From contig OX638372.1 of the NCBI GenBank assembly GCA_951812925.1, positions 8,680,001 through 8,744,000 of the forward strand: a DNA stretch of 64,000 nt, given 5' to 3'. Of this stretch, positions 22,017 through 33,600 are shown piece by piece. The notes under the pieces are model-generated. The model saw only the letters and a program-made list of their open reading frames with translations, searched no databases and had not been told where the DNA came from. Each line of letters opens with the position of its first letter. Position 1 is the first letter of the stretch. The position numbers and the translations under genes are program-made. The DNA comes from Calliopum simillimum. Its lineage: Eukaryota; Arthropoda; Insecta; Diptera; Lauxaniidae.

Positions 22017-23332
22017 TACAGGGGTGCTGATTCGAAGTGTTACCAATTCAAAAGACTATATTTTTAGTTTCCATGCACAAATTTTATTGATCAAACGCTA
22101 TAATTGTTGGGAAATGTTCAAATTTTAAGAATCTACTTGAAATTTTTGATGTGGCCAAATTTGGCCTTAACTATGGCCCGTAGACGGTCGAAGAACGAGT
22201 CGCATGCTGCACGAATTTGATTTTGTGGAAGTTTGCGCCATTCTCGTTGAAGGGCCACTTTTAGCGCATCAACGCTCTGGTATTTTTTAGTCAAGACCTT
22301 CCTGTCCAACATACCCCAGATTGAGAAATCCAGCGGATTCGCATCAGGCGAATTTGAGAGCCATTGTTGAGCAGAAATGAAGCTAGGAACGTTTTTTTCT
22401 AACCATTCTTGATTCACACGAGCTTTGTGTGACGGTGCCGAGTCTTATTGGAATGTCCATGGCTTGCGACCGAAATATTTGCGTGCCCACGGTAGTAAAG
22501 TACCCTCCAACACTGATTCACGATACACCTGGGCATTTACTTTGACGCCAGCGGCCAAAAAATCGAGTGGTGAGCGCCCATCAGCAGTCACTGCAGCCCA
22601 AACCATCACATGCGGTGGTGCCTGCGTCCTGGTGGCCAAACGAACATTCAAATTTTCGTAGGACCTCTCTGTCAAGTAAACCCGATCATTTTGTTTGTTT
22701 ACATATTGCTGGATACAGTAATTTTTCTCATCAGAGAAGACAATTTGTGACAGATTTCCGGCGGCGTGCAAGCGCAACAACTCCTTGGCTCTATCGAGCC
22801 TAACTTTTTTTGAGCAGGAGTGAGATCATGCACCTTTTGGAACTTGAGGGCCTTTAGTACGAGCTTGTTTGACAATATGTGTTGCATTCGTTCACGCGAT
22901 ATTTTCAGCTCGGCAGCCATTTGTCTGCCATTGCGTCTCGGATTTCGCTCAATTCTGGCCTTCACCTTTCGAACCATTTCTGGTGATGTTGCAGTTATTT
23001 TCCGACCACCACCATGTCGTTTGGCAACGCTGCCGGTACCATTGTAACGTGTTATGGTCCGATACACAAACATTTTATTCACTTTTAAATGTTTCAGCTC
23101 ACGAACAATTGCTGGTTGCGATTTTCCAGCCAAATAAAGAGCAATCACACTATTACGTTTGAATTCCATTTCGAAAATTTTTTATTTTCAATAAATTGAC
23201 GCGCAAATACTTTTGGTTACTTGTTGATAATAGAATGAACTAACATCATGCCAATTTTTAGACAGCTGTCATGTTCCATCTGTCAGATAAGTCTATCTGA
23301 AGTTGGTAACAGTTCGAATCAGCCACCCTGTA
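22017..23332 (-). mobile_element. Full-length DD37D mariner-like (maT-type) element with TA duplications
   Basis: The element proper is 22019-23330 (1312 bp). The left terminus CAGGGGTGCTGATTCGAAGT (22019-22046 in full) and the inverted right terminus (23303-23330) match at 25 of 28 positions. The dinucleotide TA directly flanks both (22017-22018, 23331-23332), as Tc1/mariner transposition requires. The transposase reads on the minus strand from 23169 to 22133 and fills most of the element. Both ends and the flanking duplication are preserved, so this insertion is complete and its age is limited, although its gene is broken. Confidence 0.85.
22133..23169 (-). pseudogene. DD37D mariner-like transposase, broken by one frameshift and one stop
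   Basis: The start MEFKRNSVIALYLAGKSQPA opens a helix-turn-helix region, followed by a second one (ITATSPEMVRKV, RNGRQMAAELKISRERMQ). At about 22805-22812 a run of seven A residues on the coding strand is one base off frame. The frame then continues with RAKELLRLHAAGNLSQIVFSDEK, carrying the first catalytic D. At 22445-22447 a TAA replaces the expected CAA in FQ(stop)DSAPSHKA, next to the second D. After it the frame continues to SNSPDANPLDFSIWG. Between the D of DSAPSH and the D of PLD there are 37 residues: DD37D, the maT pattern. Corrected length would be about 345 residues. No function remains as written. Confidence 0.85.
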
Positions 23333-23560
23333 CATTCTCCAGTGTGAATTGGAAAAATGATCTAAAATATAAGATATTTTCTTCTGGCATTTTTAAAGTC
23401 AAAAGTCTCCATCAACGCTAGTCCCTGCTAAAACACAGTTAAACGCTTGAACGATTGTTGCCAATTTTTTTTCTATTTTCCAACACTGTACTTAAGTAAG
23501 TTATCATACAAATATGTTGCATATCATAATGTAAGTCAAGACAATAAAACTAACATATAA
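23333..23560. other. Short non-coding spacer
   Basis: No feature is recognised between the DD37D element and the next repeat. Confidence 0.35.
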
Positions 23561-23965
23561 AAATTAAAGTTTGTATGTGTGTTCGTTTTTTATGGACTCG
23601 AAATCGCCCGACTGAATTGGATGACATTTTCATAGTAAGAATATTATAATAGATCAGTGATAGGTTATAGTCTAGAAAAGTGGGCGGTGCCATGCCTCTA
23701 AAAATGAAATTCGACATATCTCAGAAATAGTTTGAAGCATAGGAATGAAATTTAGCACATGCATATGTAAAGGGCTCTGAGCCAAATTACATCCATTAGA
23801 AAAATGGGCGGTGCCACGCCCCTAAAAAATGAAATTCGACATATCACTAAAACTGTTCTAAGCATATGGATGAAATTTGTTTATATGTAAAGTGCACCGG
23901 GAAAAGTAGCATCAACTAGATTAATAGCCACAAGATAACGCCACACCCTGGAAAAAACTCAATGT
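23560..23965. repeat. Dispersed repeat with ~122-bp tandem units (same family as 1-860)
   Basis: The core GTGGGCGGTGCCATGCC at 23680 and AATGGGCGGTGCCACGCC at 23803 are 123 bp apart. A third degraded core (AACGCCACACCC) lies near 23937. The spacers match those of the left-edge repeat: 'AAATTcGaCATA', 'ATGAAATTtg', 'AAAGtGCACCGGG'. It is non-coding. Confidence 0.6.
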
Positions 23966-23992
23966 AGCTATGAAACTATAAGGTTGACTTAA

Positions 23993-24902
23993 AAGAAAGT
24001 TCAGAAAAGTGATTTAGAAAAGTTTAAAGTTCGATAACTCTGTAAGTACTGGTCCAATCTAGGAAATCTATGTTTTTAAAAGTAGTTGGCATCTCTCAGA
24101 ATCATAAACAGTTTTTATCCATTGAAAAATTTTCATTATTCTACTATTTTAACGTCACTAAAATGAGTGCAGAATCAGAAAAAATTTTGATATAAAAAAG
24201 CGCCTAAATTTGGTCGACCATGCACCAAAAAATTGGACGATATTTTTGAAAATGTGGAGGAAGATTGGCACATAAACAGTCGCGAGATCGCTGAGTAAAA
24301 AAACTCTTACTGATCGGTTTTCAGTATATGAATCTCTTCTGAAACAGAATGATCTCGAACCATTTTTACACAGATTGGTTACTGGCAACGAAAACTAGAG
24401 GTGTGATAAAAATGGGATCATGGTCAAAACGAATTGAGCCTGCCCAAACCGTCGTTTTGCTTAGTATTTGGTGGGACTGCAAGGGTCCTTTGTACTTCTA
24501 GGTGCTTTCATGTTACCAAACGATTAACTCGGAACTGATCTGTCAGCAACATTGAATGAAGAGCAAATGAAAAAACATCCGGAATTAGTTAACAGACAAC
24601 GCTGGACCATATACTTCTTTGGTGGCCCGCCTTAAACTGAGGGAGCTTGTTTGGGTAGTTCCAATGCATTCACCATACAGACAAGACCTTGGACCTTTGG
24701 ATTACTATTTGTTTCACTCGTTGCAGAATTATTTTGATGGCGTAAAATTTAATTCTCTAGAGGATCTTGCCCAAGTTTTTCGAGCAAAAACCACAATAAT
24801 TTTTTAAGGACAATAACAACGGAAACTGAGTATTTGAATTAATAAATTTATTATGATATATGAAACAAAATTGTTTAAACTAAACACTTTCTGAACTTTG
24901 AT
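23993..24902 (+). mobile_element. Decayed mariner element with internal deletion
   Basis: Left terminus AAAGTTCAGAAAAGTG (23996-24011) and the inverted right terminus CACTTTCTGAACTTTG (24885-24900) match closely. The length is about 910 bp, so about 400 bp are missing. The transposase remnant lies between them on the plus strand. Confidence 0.7.
24200..24830 (+). pseudogene. Mariner transposase remnant, multiple lesions
   Basis: Pieces in several frames follow the mariner order. They are KFGRPCTKKLDDIFENVEED (about 24208), YESLLKQNDLEPFLHRLVTG (about 24326-24385), WWDCKGPLYF (about 24471), TDNAGPYTSLVARLKLREL (about 24594-24650) and PLDYYLFHSLQNYFDGVKFN (24692-24751). The N-terminal helix-turn-helix part is deleted. 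The first catalytic residue, normally the D of GDEKW, reads N (GNEN), followed at once by a stop. The second D (DNAGPY) and third D (PLDYYLF) are kept. There are at least three frameshifts and four stops. The type resembles the mellifera/cecropia group more than the mauritiana copy at 19.8 kb, so the two elements arrived independently. Confidence 0.75.
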
Positions 24903-26043
24903 TTTACTCATATACATATAAAAAGGCATACGTATGACAAGGGATCAACAATTTTTATTACCTATGCTGGAAATTTTTTTCTAAATTTTTTTCAGAAAAA
25001 TTTTTTTAAAACAAAAGAAAACCCCAAAAAAACAAAAAAGTCATAAATATCAATGAGTTGTGTCTCAATTGGCATGACGTGCAATAATTCATCGCAATCG
25101 CAAAACCTCAAACAAAAAAAGAAAGCAAATAAATACCGGCATATTTATACATTTTTCTGTTTATTTAAACAAAATACAGCCAGCGCGCGCAAAAAAAAAG
25201 GGTTGCCAAATCAGCAAACATACGCAAAATAATACAACAAAAAAAAAAAACAAATAAATAAAAAATCAAACCCTTAAATTCAAATACAAAGTGATTTGAA
25301 TGAGCAAAATCAAGGGTGCGGGTCTGGTATTTGACTGACATTCAATAATGGTATGGTGTGCCACAGCCCCCAAAACGAAGTAGAAGACTGTGTGGGAATT
25401 CCTTTGTTACGCAGGATATACAAGTATGCTCGTACGTATGAGTAATGTGAGTTTGTTTGTCTGTCCAGATTTAGGAATGATAGTGGGAGTCATGCTGGTA
25501 ATGGTGATAAAATATGCAGCAAATTTACAAAAATATACAGAAAAAAAAAACCGATAAGAATGTTCACTGGAATAGCCGCAGAGAAAATAACCCAAAAATA
25601 GTAAGAAATAAAAAAAACTCCTCACACTTGCACGATGTGTTCATATTCTTATATGAAAATAAATGGATTCTTTGAATTGCTCTGATTGATTTTATATGAA
25701 AAAAAAAAAACCAATAATGTAATGTTCCTACGAATTGAGAAAATGAATTTTAATATCGTTGTTTATTTGGTTGTTAGAAATGTTTGTGGTCAATGTGGCA
25801 TAGGGTGAATCAAACTATGGTTGCCCACTTGAAAGAAACAGTGTTTTTCCAATATGCTTTTATGTAGCATTATAGACTAATATTAAATGAAGTTCTTTTG
25901 AACTCTGGTCAAAAGTCAATTAATTTACAGTATTGTGGATAATGGATGAGAGAAGTTTGAACAAAACTATTTTTCCAACGAATTCTATTAAGTTAATGCA
26001 ACAGAAGAGTTCATGGATATACTACTAAATAAGTAGTTTGATA
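24903..26043. other. Non-coding, nothing recognised
   Basis: A-rich runs and short frames only. Confidence 0.35.
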
Positions 26044-27556
26044 GGCTGTGATCATCTCACTTTTTTCGAAATTTGCAGTTGGGTTCTCTGATTTTTATAA
26101 AAATTCACAGAGATGTTCTAAGTGCTGAGCATGGAGACCTCTCATTATTAGTTTTGCGAAAAAAAATTTTTTTTCCAAGTTATGGGCATGGAACTTCAGA
26201 GTGTCCAAGTGTTGTTTTTGCGAAAAATCGATGCAATTATTTTTTCTAAGTCCCGCCATTTTGTCAAAAATAAATTTTTTAAATTTTTGTTTTCAAATTC
26301 TTGTAGCATTTTAAACGTTAATATGGAAAATTTTGAAAACTGACAAAATGGCGGCCATTTTTTGAAAAATTTTAAAAGTTGATTATCTCAAAATAATATT
26401 CTTTTTATTTTTTTATTTTGTTTTTTACGAAAAGGTGAATGAAATACAAACATTTTGTAGAAGACTTGTTTTGCGCTAAGTTGCTGTGAGAGCCACAGGA
26501 ACTTTTTTTCTAAAAAGTCACGTGACAATTTTTTTAACTTTGTTTTGTGCTTTCATTTACACCCACTAGGTGGCCAAAATAAAAAATTTCAAAGTACAAG
26601 GATATAACTTCCATTACTTAGAAAATAGAAGCTATACCAAAAAAACCAATATTTCCTATATGAATCATAAAAATAAGTATTGACGAAATGACGGCCATGT
26701 TTTGAAAAATCTTAGAAATCAATTTTCCAAAAAAAAAAAAAAATTTTTTTTTCTTAAAAGTTTTTTTTAATGAAATCTTTTGAAAGGTTATGATGAACAT
26801 TCGTTTTTCAAAACGCTTAAGTAAAAAAAAAAATAAAAAAAATTTTTTTAGGAAAATTGATTTTAAGATTTTTCAAAACATGGCCGTCATTTCGTTAATA
26901 CTTATTTTTATGATTCATATAGGAAATATTGGTCTTTTGGGTATATCTTCTATTTTCTAAGTAATGGAAGTTATATCCTTGTACTTTGAAATTTTTTATT
27001 TTGGCCACCTAGTGGGTGTAAATGAAAGCACAAAACAAAGTTAAAAAAATTGTCACTTGACTTTTTAGAAAAAAAGTTCCTGTGGCTCTCGCAGCAACTT
27101 AGCGCAAAACAAGTCTTCTACAAAATGTTTGTATTTTATTCACCTTTTCGTAAAAAACAAAATAAAAAAATAAAAAGAATATTATTTTGAGATAATCAAC
27201 TTTTAAGATTTTTCAAAAAATGGCCGCCATTCTGTCAATTTTAAAAATTTTCCAAATTTAAAAATGGAAAATAAATTAACGTTTAAAATGCTACAAGAAT
27301 TTGAAAACAAAAATTTAAAAACTTTATTTTTGACAAAATGGCGGGACTTAGAAAAAATAATTGCATCGATTTTTCGCAAAAACACCACTTGGACACTCTG
27401 AAGTTCCATGCCCATAACTTGGAAAAAATTTTTTTTTCGCAAAACTAATAATGAGAGGTCTCCATGCTCAGCACTTAGAACATCTCTGTGAATTTTTATA
27501 AAAATCAGAGAACCCAACTGCAAATTTCGAAAAAAGTGAGATGATCACAGCCGATA
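26040..27556. mobile_element. Foldback element with ~700-bp inverted arms and 4-bp GATA duplications
   Basis: The palindrome proper is 26044-27552. It begins GGCTGTGATCATCTCAC and ends with the exact inverse. The arms (about 26044-26744 and 26842-27552) are near identical along their whole length. They differ by scattered substitutions and one indel of about 27 bp around 27243-27270. The spacer is about 100 bp, A/T-rich. GATA lies directly outside both ends (26040-26043, 27553-27556). No transposase is present. The 60-106-codon frames inside are shadows of the arm sequence. A transcript would fold into one very long hairpin. The superfamily is not determined; a 4-bp duplication is not typical of hAT or Tc1/mariner. 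Confidence 0.85.
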
Positions 27557-29084
27557 GTACAAAAAAAAAGGAAATTCTTAAACATGATGGGAAACTAAGA
27601 AACAAAATTCTATGCACCTAGAACTGACCCAGAATTGGATCAGAGAAAGGATTTTAGAGCATTGGTCTACTTCAGGGATGATATTCGCAGCGAATTAAAA
27701 AGTAGCTCAGTCTTGGTTTGACTGCAGTGCATTAAGATTCAAGTGACTATTCAAATATGTAGTTTGAAATTTCACATTACATTATTTGGCCAATCTCTGC
27801 AGTATTTACCCTATATTATACATTTGTTGGGCAGTCAAGCACAACAATATACATACATTTATATAAAAAATAACAAATTACATTTACATAACTTAAAGTT
27901 TACATATGTAATAATAAATTTTCAATTTTTTTGAACATTTTTTTTTTTTTTTTTTTTCAGCACACATACGATTATACGATGTCCTTCCTTCCGTTTCTTA
28001 TTTTTCCTATCCAAGGGCAACGCGCACGCAACAAAATGAGACATCGCTTGCATGCATTGAAAATGAAGTCGTAAAAAAAGTTCCATGACTGAATCGCGTT
28101 AAGTGTCACGCATGTTTTTCAAATCAAATAAACTTCTGTTGTGAGCAGTCTGTTGGAGTGGAGAGAGAGACAGAGAGTATGTGTATAAAATAATGTACAT
28201 GGGTATTAATATGAATAAGAAATTTATTTCATATGTAAAAGCATAAAATTTACATGAAATTCAATTTAAAATTCATAGATTTTATTTCTTGTTCGCGAAT
28301 TGTTGACAATAAAAGCGAATATTCATTGTGAATACAACGATTTTTATATGGACATGGTCCATTGAGTTTTTTTTTCCTTTAGATTTGAAAATTTCAATGT
28401 GGTAAGTATTGTTATTTTATGTTTATTTATGGCAGCGATATTTTTAATAAAGGAGTAAGCTGCAAACTGTCCAACATTAAGGTTAAAGGCGGAAGCATAG
28501 AGTAGAGGCTGTTTTCTAAAAAATAATTTGGAGTGGCACCTTACAATCGAAATATGTTTTTGAAGAAACACGCAAATTAAGCAAAGAGCGCCTTTCTTTA
28601 CAGTTCGAAAGTGGTTAGAGTTGTTTTAGTTGTTCTAGACTTGGCTGACCAATAGTCCCGTATTACGTGCTCCTGTCCCGGATTTATAAAAGACCCGGAA
28701 ATGTTCTAGATATTCTTTAATGTCCAAGATTTTTAGTTTATTTGATTATTTTATTATGATGCCGTAATGTGAAATTGAGTCTCATTATGTTATCTTGCTA
28801 AAGTAGAATTTTTGGTGCAGGGCTTAATATTAAATTAAGTCTCAGTAATTGTTCTGTATTTTAATTTCAAACAAAAGCCTATGAAGGACAGATCATAGAC
28901 CATAGATTATGCTTCATAGTTTTTGCCCCCAACTGTATAAAATAATTTTTTTCCTGTCCTGCATAAGGCAATCAAGAAAGTCTGCCTAATCTAGAGTCAT
29001 GTTCAATTTTATATTCTTCATCATATGCCGAAATGATCAGATGGAGTAAAATTTCTTGTAATAATTTTTATTTATTTTTTTTTT
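27557..29084. other. Non-coding, nothing recognised
   Basis: Includes a poly-T run at 27941-27957 and a GAGAGAGACAGAGAG patch near 28160. No gene or TE end is seen. Confidence 0.35.
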
Positions 29085-29850
29085 TTTCTAAATAACTTCC
29101 TCGTCAAAAATATATATATATTTTTATTTAATATGAAAACCTGTCAAATCCAAAATTTTTATTAAATAAATTTCCTGTCAAAAAAAGTATATTATGATAT
29201 AAATGCTTGTCACATGAAAAATTTCTCATAAAGCAAATTTCCTGTCAAAAATCATGTTTTTGATAAGAAAACCTGTCACATGAAAAATTTTATATATAAT
29301 AAATTTTTTATCAGAAACATGTGTTTTTTAATATGAAAACCTGTCAAACCGGTCGAATAAAAAAATTTTTACCAAATAAATTCCTGTCAAAAATTATGTT
29401 TTTTAATATGAAAACTTGTCACACTTGTCAAATCGAAAATTTTTTATTAAATATATTTCCTCTTAAAAATCATGTTTCTTTAATGTGAAAACCTGCCAAA
29501 TGGAAAATTTCTTATATATAATAAATAACCCGTCAAAAATTATGTTTTTGATATGAATAACTGTCAAATGAAAAATTTGATATTTCATAAATTTCTTGTC
29601 AGAACATGTTTTTTTTAGTATGAAAATCTGTCAAACCGGTCAGATAAAAAATTTTTTGCCAATCATATGAAAACCTGTTAAATATAAAAAAATTTACAAA
29701 ATAATTTCCCATCAAAAACATGTTTTTTAACAGGAAATCCTGTCAAATGAAAAATTTCTGATAAAATAAATATGAAATCCTCTCCAATAAAAATTCATGT
29801 TTTTATAATGCGACAACGTGTCAAACTTGTCAAACATAAATCTTTGGCAT
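29085..29850. repeat. Degenerate tandem array, ~70-75 bp period
   Basis: Each unit follows the scheme CCTGTCAAAAATcATGTTTTT, then ATATGAAAACCTGTCAAAtg, then AAAATTT..TATAAATAAAT. Unit cores are visible near 29171, 29240, 29311, 29383, 29461, 29532, 29598 and 29710. The unit itself contains two CCTGTCA boxes. Divergence is strong, so this is an old, non-homogenised array. It is non-coding. Confidence 0.7.
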
Positions 29851-31790
29851 ATTTCCGGTTTTTCGGTCAAAAAAGGATGGACATAATAAGCGAATTGTGT
29901 AAGTGATTGCATACGGTTGAAAGCAAAGTTGTAAATATTCGTACTTTTGCTCAGCTGATCTCAAAATATTACAAAACGTCATGCGATATTGCGCGCCACT
30001 AACGAAGGAAGACCTATAAAGGTTTTTTCTAGTGATAAATCTCTCATTTAAGTTCATAAAGGCAAAAGTTTTCTGCCAAATTTAGGTACTGAACGTAAAT
30101 TTTCGATGCTTCAAAATATGTTTCGAAAAGTTCAATTAACCAGGAAAAGGACCTTGAAAAGTTTGCAACCGCATATGTTAGCAACCGTAAAAAATCTAAC
30201 TTTTGTTAAGTAAATTAATAAATTTCAGCCAAAATATTAGAAAAACAACTATGTCAAGGTTAAACCAAATAAAACAGAATAAAAAAAAAACCCTTACAAG
30301 TAAACAAAACATAAAACACACTCATTATCAGACACATAAAATATGAAACCTTTATAAACTCTACGAAAAATGAAAAAAAAAAAATTGTTTTTCGATAATT
30401 TATTGGCGCTAAAAATCGATTCAATAACACAGGTGCACACAATTTGCGACTAAATTTCTAAGACATGCAACATGAAACCCCTCCTCCATGGCGATTTTCC
30501 TTCCATTCAAACCCAACTCAAAAGGGAATCAAATCGTCATAGAGAGGCAAGAAACGCTGAACAAAAACCCGTAACAAAATATCAATAAATTATAACGTGA
30601 TGCATGCGGCAAATAAACAAAATGTTCCCTTTATATTTTTTTTTCTCTGCATTTTGTTTTTGGGAAGAGCGTGTCTTTAAAACCATAACTTCAATCAAAA
30701 ACAAATTAATCGATTATAGCGCTGTCGACGGCATTTCGTTTCCTTTTCCGCAAAAACAAAAAAAAAAAAATTTATCAAGTAGAAGCAAACCCATGCAACT
30801 GATTGTAAGTGAAATCCTGACTCTAGGCGACTGCCTGTAATGTCCTGTTCCTTTGCAGTCAGAAGTATTTGTGTGTTGCAAGTTGAAAGGGTTGAAGATT
30901 TATTGACGACACAAAGCCTGCTGAGACTAAGGCCACTAAAGTAGACGTGCAATGTTGTTTCCTTCGGTGGAGTGCTCCGTCTTAAAGTTGGCAAGAAAGC
31001 GCAAAGGAACTAAACGGAACGCTTTGTTAGAAATCGGGCTTTTTTCTTTTTTGTTTTTTGTATTTTAACGTGACAACATGCGAGCTATGACGGAGGCAAG
31101 CAAGCACTATGGGGACAAAGTCTGGAAAAATACAATTTTTTTAGACTTTAAGATTTATATGCTTAAAGCTTTCAAAACTGTCTTATATGTGAAGGTTCGA
31201 TCTTTGCGAACGGTCCCACTTGCCGACCAAACTGCATGAAAGATCACGGGGACCGAGTGGGAACAATAGTGTCATTTAAAAATAAAATATTACCAACTTT
31301 TGACAATTAATTCTAGGAAGTGTTCGATTTGTATCACGGAAAAAAAATCATTCCGAAACGATATCTGCATTTTTTTTTTTTTTTTTTTCGAAAAAAACCA
31401 ATCAAGTGCTTTCGATTCTACTGAAGTGCCATTTTGGCTAAAACATTTGAAATATTTTATGATTTTTCAAAAATTGGTAAAAAAAAAAATCAAAAAAGTT
31501 ACAAATATTCTAAAAAAATTCACACGCAGATATTGTTTGGATGATTTTGAGGATTTTTTGCTACAAACTCTTTTTTTGAAAAACTTAAAAAATCGGTTTT
31601 GGTATCGAATATTATCTATACTGCAAAAAATAGGCATATAATTTTGTTTTTAAGAGTCCTCCTAACTTTTCAGATGGTTTTGGAATGATTTTTTTTTCTC
31701 ACCTCATACCAATCGAACCAGTTTTGAATGTATATGTATTTCATCAACAAGCACACAGACATAAGACTAACTTGGTTTTTTTTATCGAAA
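29851..31790. other. Non-coding, nothing firmly recognised
   Basis: Somewhat GC-richer patches at 30700-31010 and 31190-31270 hold short open frames without motifs. From about 31400 to 31780 the sequence is related to 20.7-20.95 kb (dispersed repeat). Confidence 0.3.
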
Positions 31791-31805
31791 CCATACTCAC
31801 GTCCA

Positions 31806-31926
31806 GGTCTGGCGTTGCTTCAGTAAGAATTACATTGTGACACACATCACAAGATACGCGCATAAACATATTTCTTACAAAGAGGTTCTCTGCCATTTCA
31901 TGGGTAAAATCGGTCTTAAATGCTAC
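31806..31926 (-). other. Candidate isolated exon-like open segment (~40 codons)
   Basis: On the minus strand an open stretch runs from an AG at about 31927 to a good donor-like GTGAGTATGG at 31796-31805. It reads FKTDFTHEMAENLFVRNM, then FMRVSCDVCHNVILTEATPD. It has balanced codon use and a Cys-x2-Cys pair. The acceptor side is weak, with no clear pyrimidine tract, and a TAA lies just upstream in the same frame. I do not recognise the protein. It may be a host exon, a relic of a transposon protein, or chance. Confidence 0.2.
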
Positions 31927-31939
31927 TTAACATTGAACA

Positions 31940-32290
31940 TACCAGGCTTACGTTGAGATTTTGGGTATTAACAATAGATACCACGTAACTTCCGAAAGCT
32001 TGAAAACTAATATTCGGAGTAGAATGATTTCTCTTGATACCCTTGATACAAAGCCAGTCTCTTGGTCGGACTTTGTGCCAAAATCTATTTCCATTTTAAA
32101 ATTATTCAACTTGGGACACCTAACTAACACCTACTAACTTTTTGGGTACAAAGATTGTCTTTTGGTTGGATTTTGTTTCAAAATCTACCACCAGTTTTAC
32201 TTTATTCAGTTTGGGTCCTCAGATTTATAATTCTCTATCTGAAATTTTGGGTATTTATCACAGACTCCATAAAACTTTTGATAGAGCCCG
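31940..32290. repeat. Diverged tandem duplication, ~100-bp period
   Basis: ACAAAG..GTCT.TTGGT.GGA at 32048 recurs at 32148, followed in both by TTTGTG/T..CAAAATCTA and TTTTA.TTATTCA. TTTTGGGTATT at about 31961 and 32246 frames the pair. Non-coding. Confidence 0.45.
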
Positions 32291-33600
32291 GTTAATCCCT
32301 CATAAACACTGACAAGCCTTACGCCAAGATAGTCTTCACATAACAAATTAACTTCGTTCGGCTTGGAACTGTCGTTTTACTATGGGTTGTGGAACACTTT
32401 ACTGAATGCTGTTCAAGATGAGTTGATTAACTTGGGATCGCTTGCTTCTCAATATTACATCAAAAATGTGTACGTCCCAGAACGGCTTTCATTTTGGCCA
32501 GTACTTCAAAGGTAAAGCTGTAAAAAATTGTATAAATTAATGGTGCAACCATTTTTTTCCTAATAGTTCGATATCATTCCATATTTCTGGATCATCTACC
32601 CAACGGTATATTGATGATGCAAAGTATTAATTTCCTTTGTTTCCCACTGATTGGACATAGACAGAGACACAACACTAATGCAAAGAAGGTGGCATAGAAA
32701 CTCAAGGTTTATCTTTTAAAAATAAAAAAAATTCAAAAGCTACTGCCTTTTGCTGTGGGAATTTCAAAATAATTTTTTTTTTTTTGTTTTTTATTTTTTG
32801 CAAAACATAGCCTTTGCTCCAAAAATAGTTTCGCGCATATCTTTTTCCTTCGACTTGTTCCAGTAATTTTTTGCAATCGCCATTTTTCAATCTGCATATT
32901 TAGTGCTTGGTACAACCTGGTTCCATTAACTTCTTCCGACTGTGCGCCCCCATTGATGTTCGACAAGCCAGCGAGCGAGCGAATGCAATGCACGGTGGTG
33001 CTGGCTGCTGAGGCTTTGAATGCGGTCGCTGTAAAATTTTCGCCACTAATTTCTGATGTCACGCTATGGTAAACAGCAGAAAACGACGCGTGGATTTGTA
33101 TGTTTCCCTTTTTTTTTTGTTTTTTTTTTTTTTTTTTTTTTGTGGTTCCACTTCTAAATCGATTCATTTCGAATGAAGCGGAAGACCTCGTTTTTTTTCT
33201 GTTTTTGTGAAAAATCACAAATGGCATTGTGTGTTCTGATTCCCATTGTATCATTTGTTTATACTCTATGCAAGGATGTATTGTTAATTTGTTTATATCT
33301 GAAAGTTTGAATGGAATGGAAATATTAATGATATAACCAACTTAATGATTTTGGTATTCAGTCAAAAATTTAGATCAGATTTAAAAGAATGCCTTCGCTG
33401 ACACTGAATTATGATTACTAGCTTATTATGTAAGTTATTTGCGTAGCAAGAGAACTTTTGTCCTATCCCATAATTATAAAATATGCACTAGTGGTAATTC
33501 AAAGTTGCTCTAAAGTTTGACCCCTGGTTACCTAAAAAAATTAGTTAAGTGACCTTATGTGGCATCAGATGTAACCCATCAGAAGACTTGACATACTTAA
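32291..33600. other. Non-coding or unknown; contains a 173-codon minus-strand frame
   Basis: The frame at 33254-32733 (minus) is the longest outside repeats and transposons. It includes lysine runs read from two poly-T tracts (32776-32787 and 33109-33141) and has no recognisable domain. The middle (32890-33090) is GC-richer with GAGCGAGCGAATGCAATGCA-type sequence and could be conserved regulatory DNA or an exon. Nothing supports translation beyond openness. Confidence 0.2.

Noticed and set aside
27203..27523. 106-codon minus-strand frame in the foldback arm
   Set aside because: Shadow of the arm sequence, with no motif; the mirrored arm does not keep an equivalent open frame.
32733..33254. 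173-codon minus-strand frame as a protein gene
   Set aside because: Includes poly-Lys from poly-T tracts, no domain, no splice or promoter support; kept only as an unknown.
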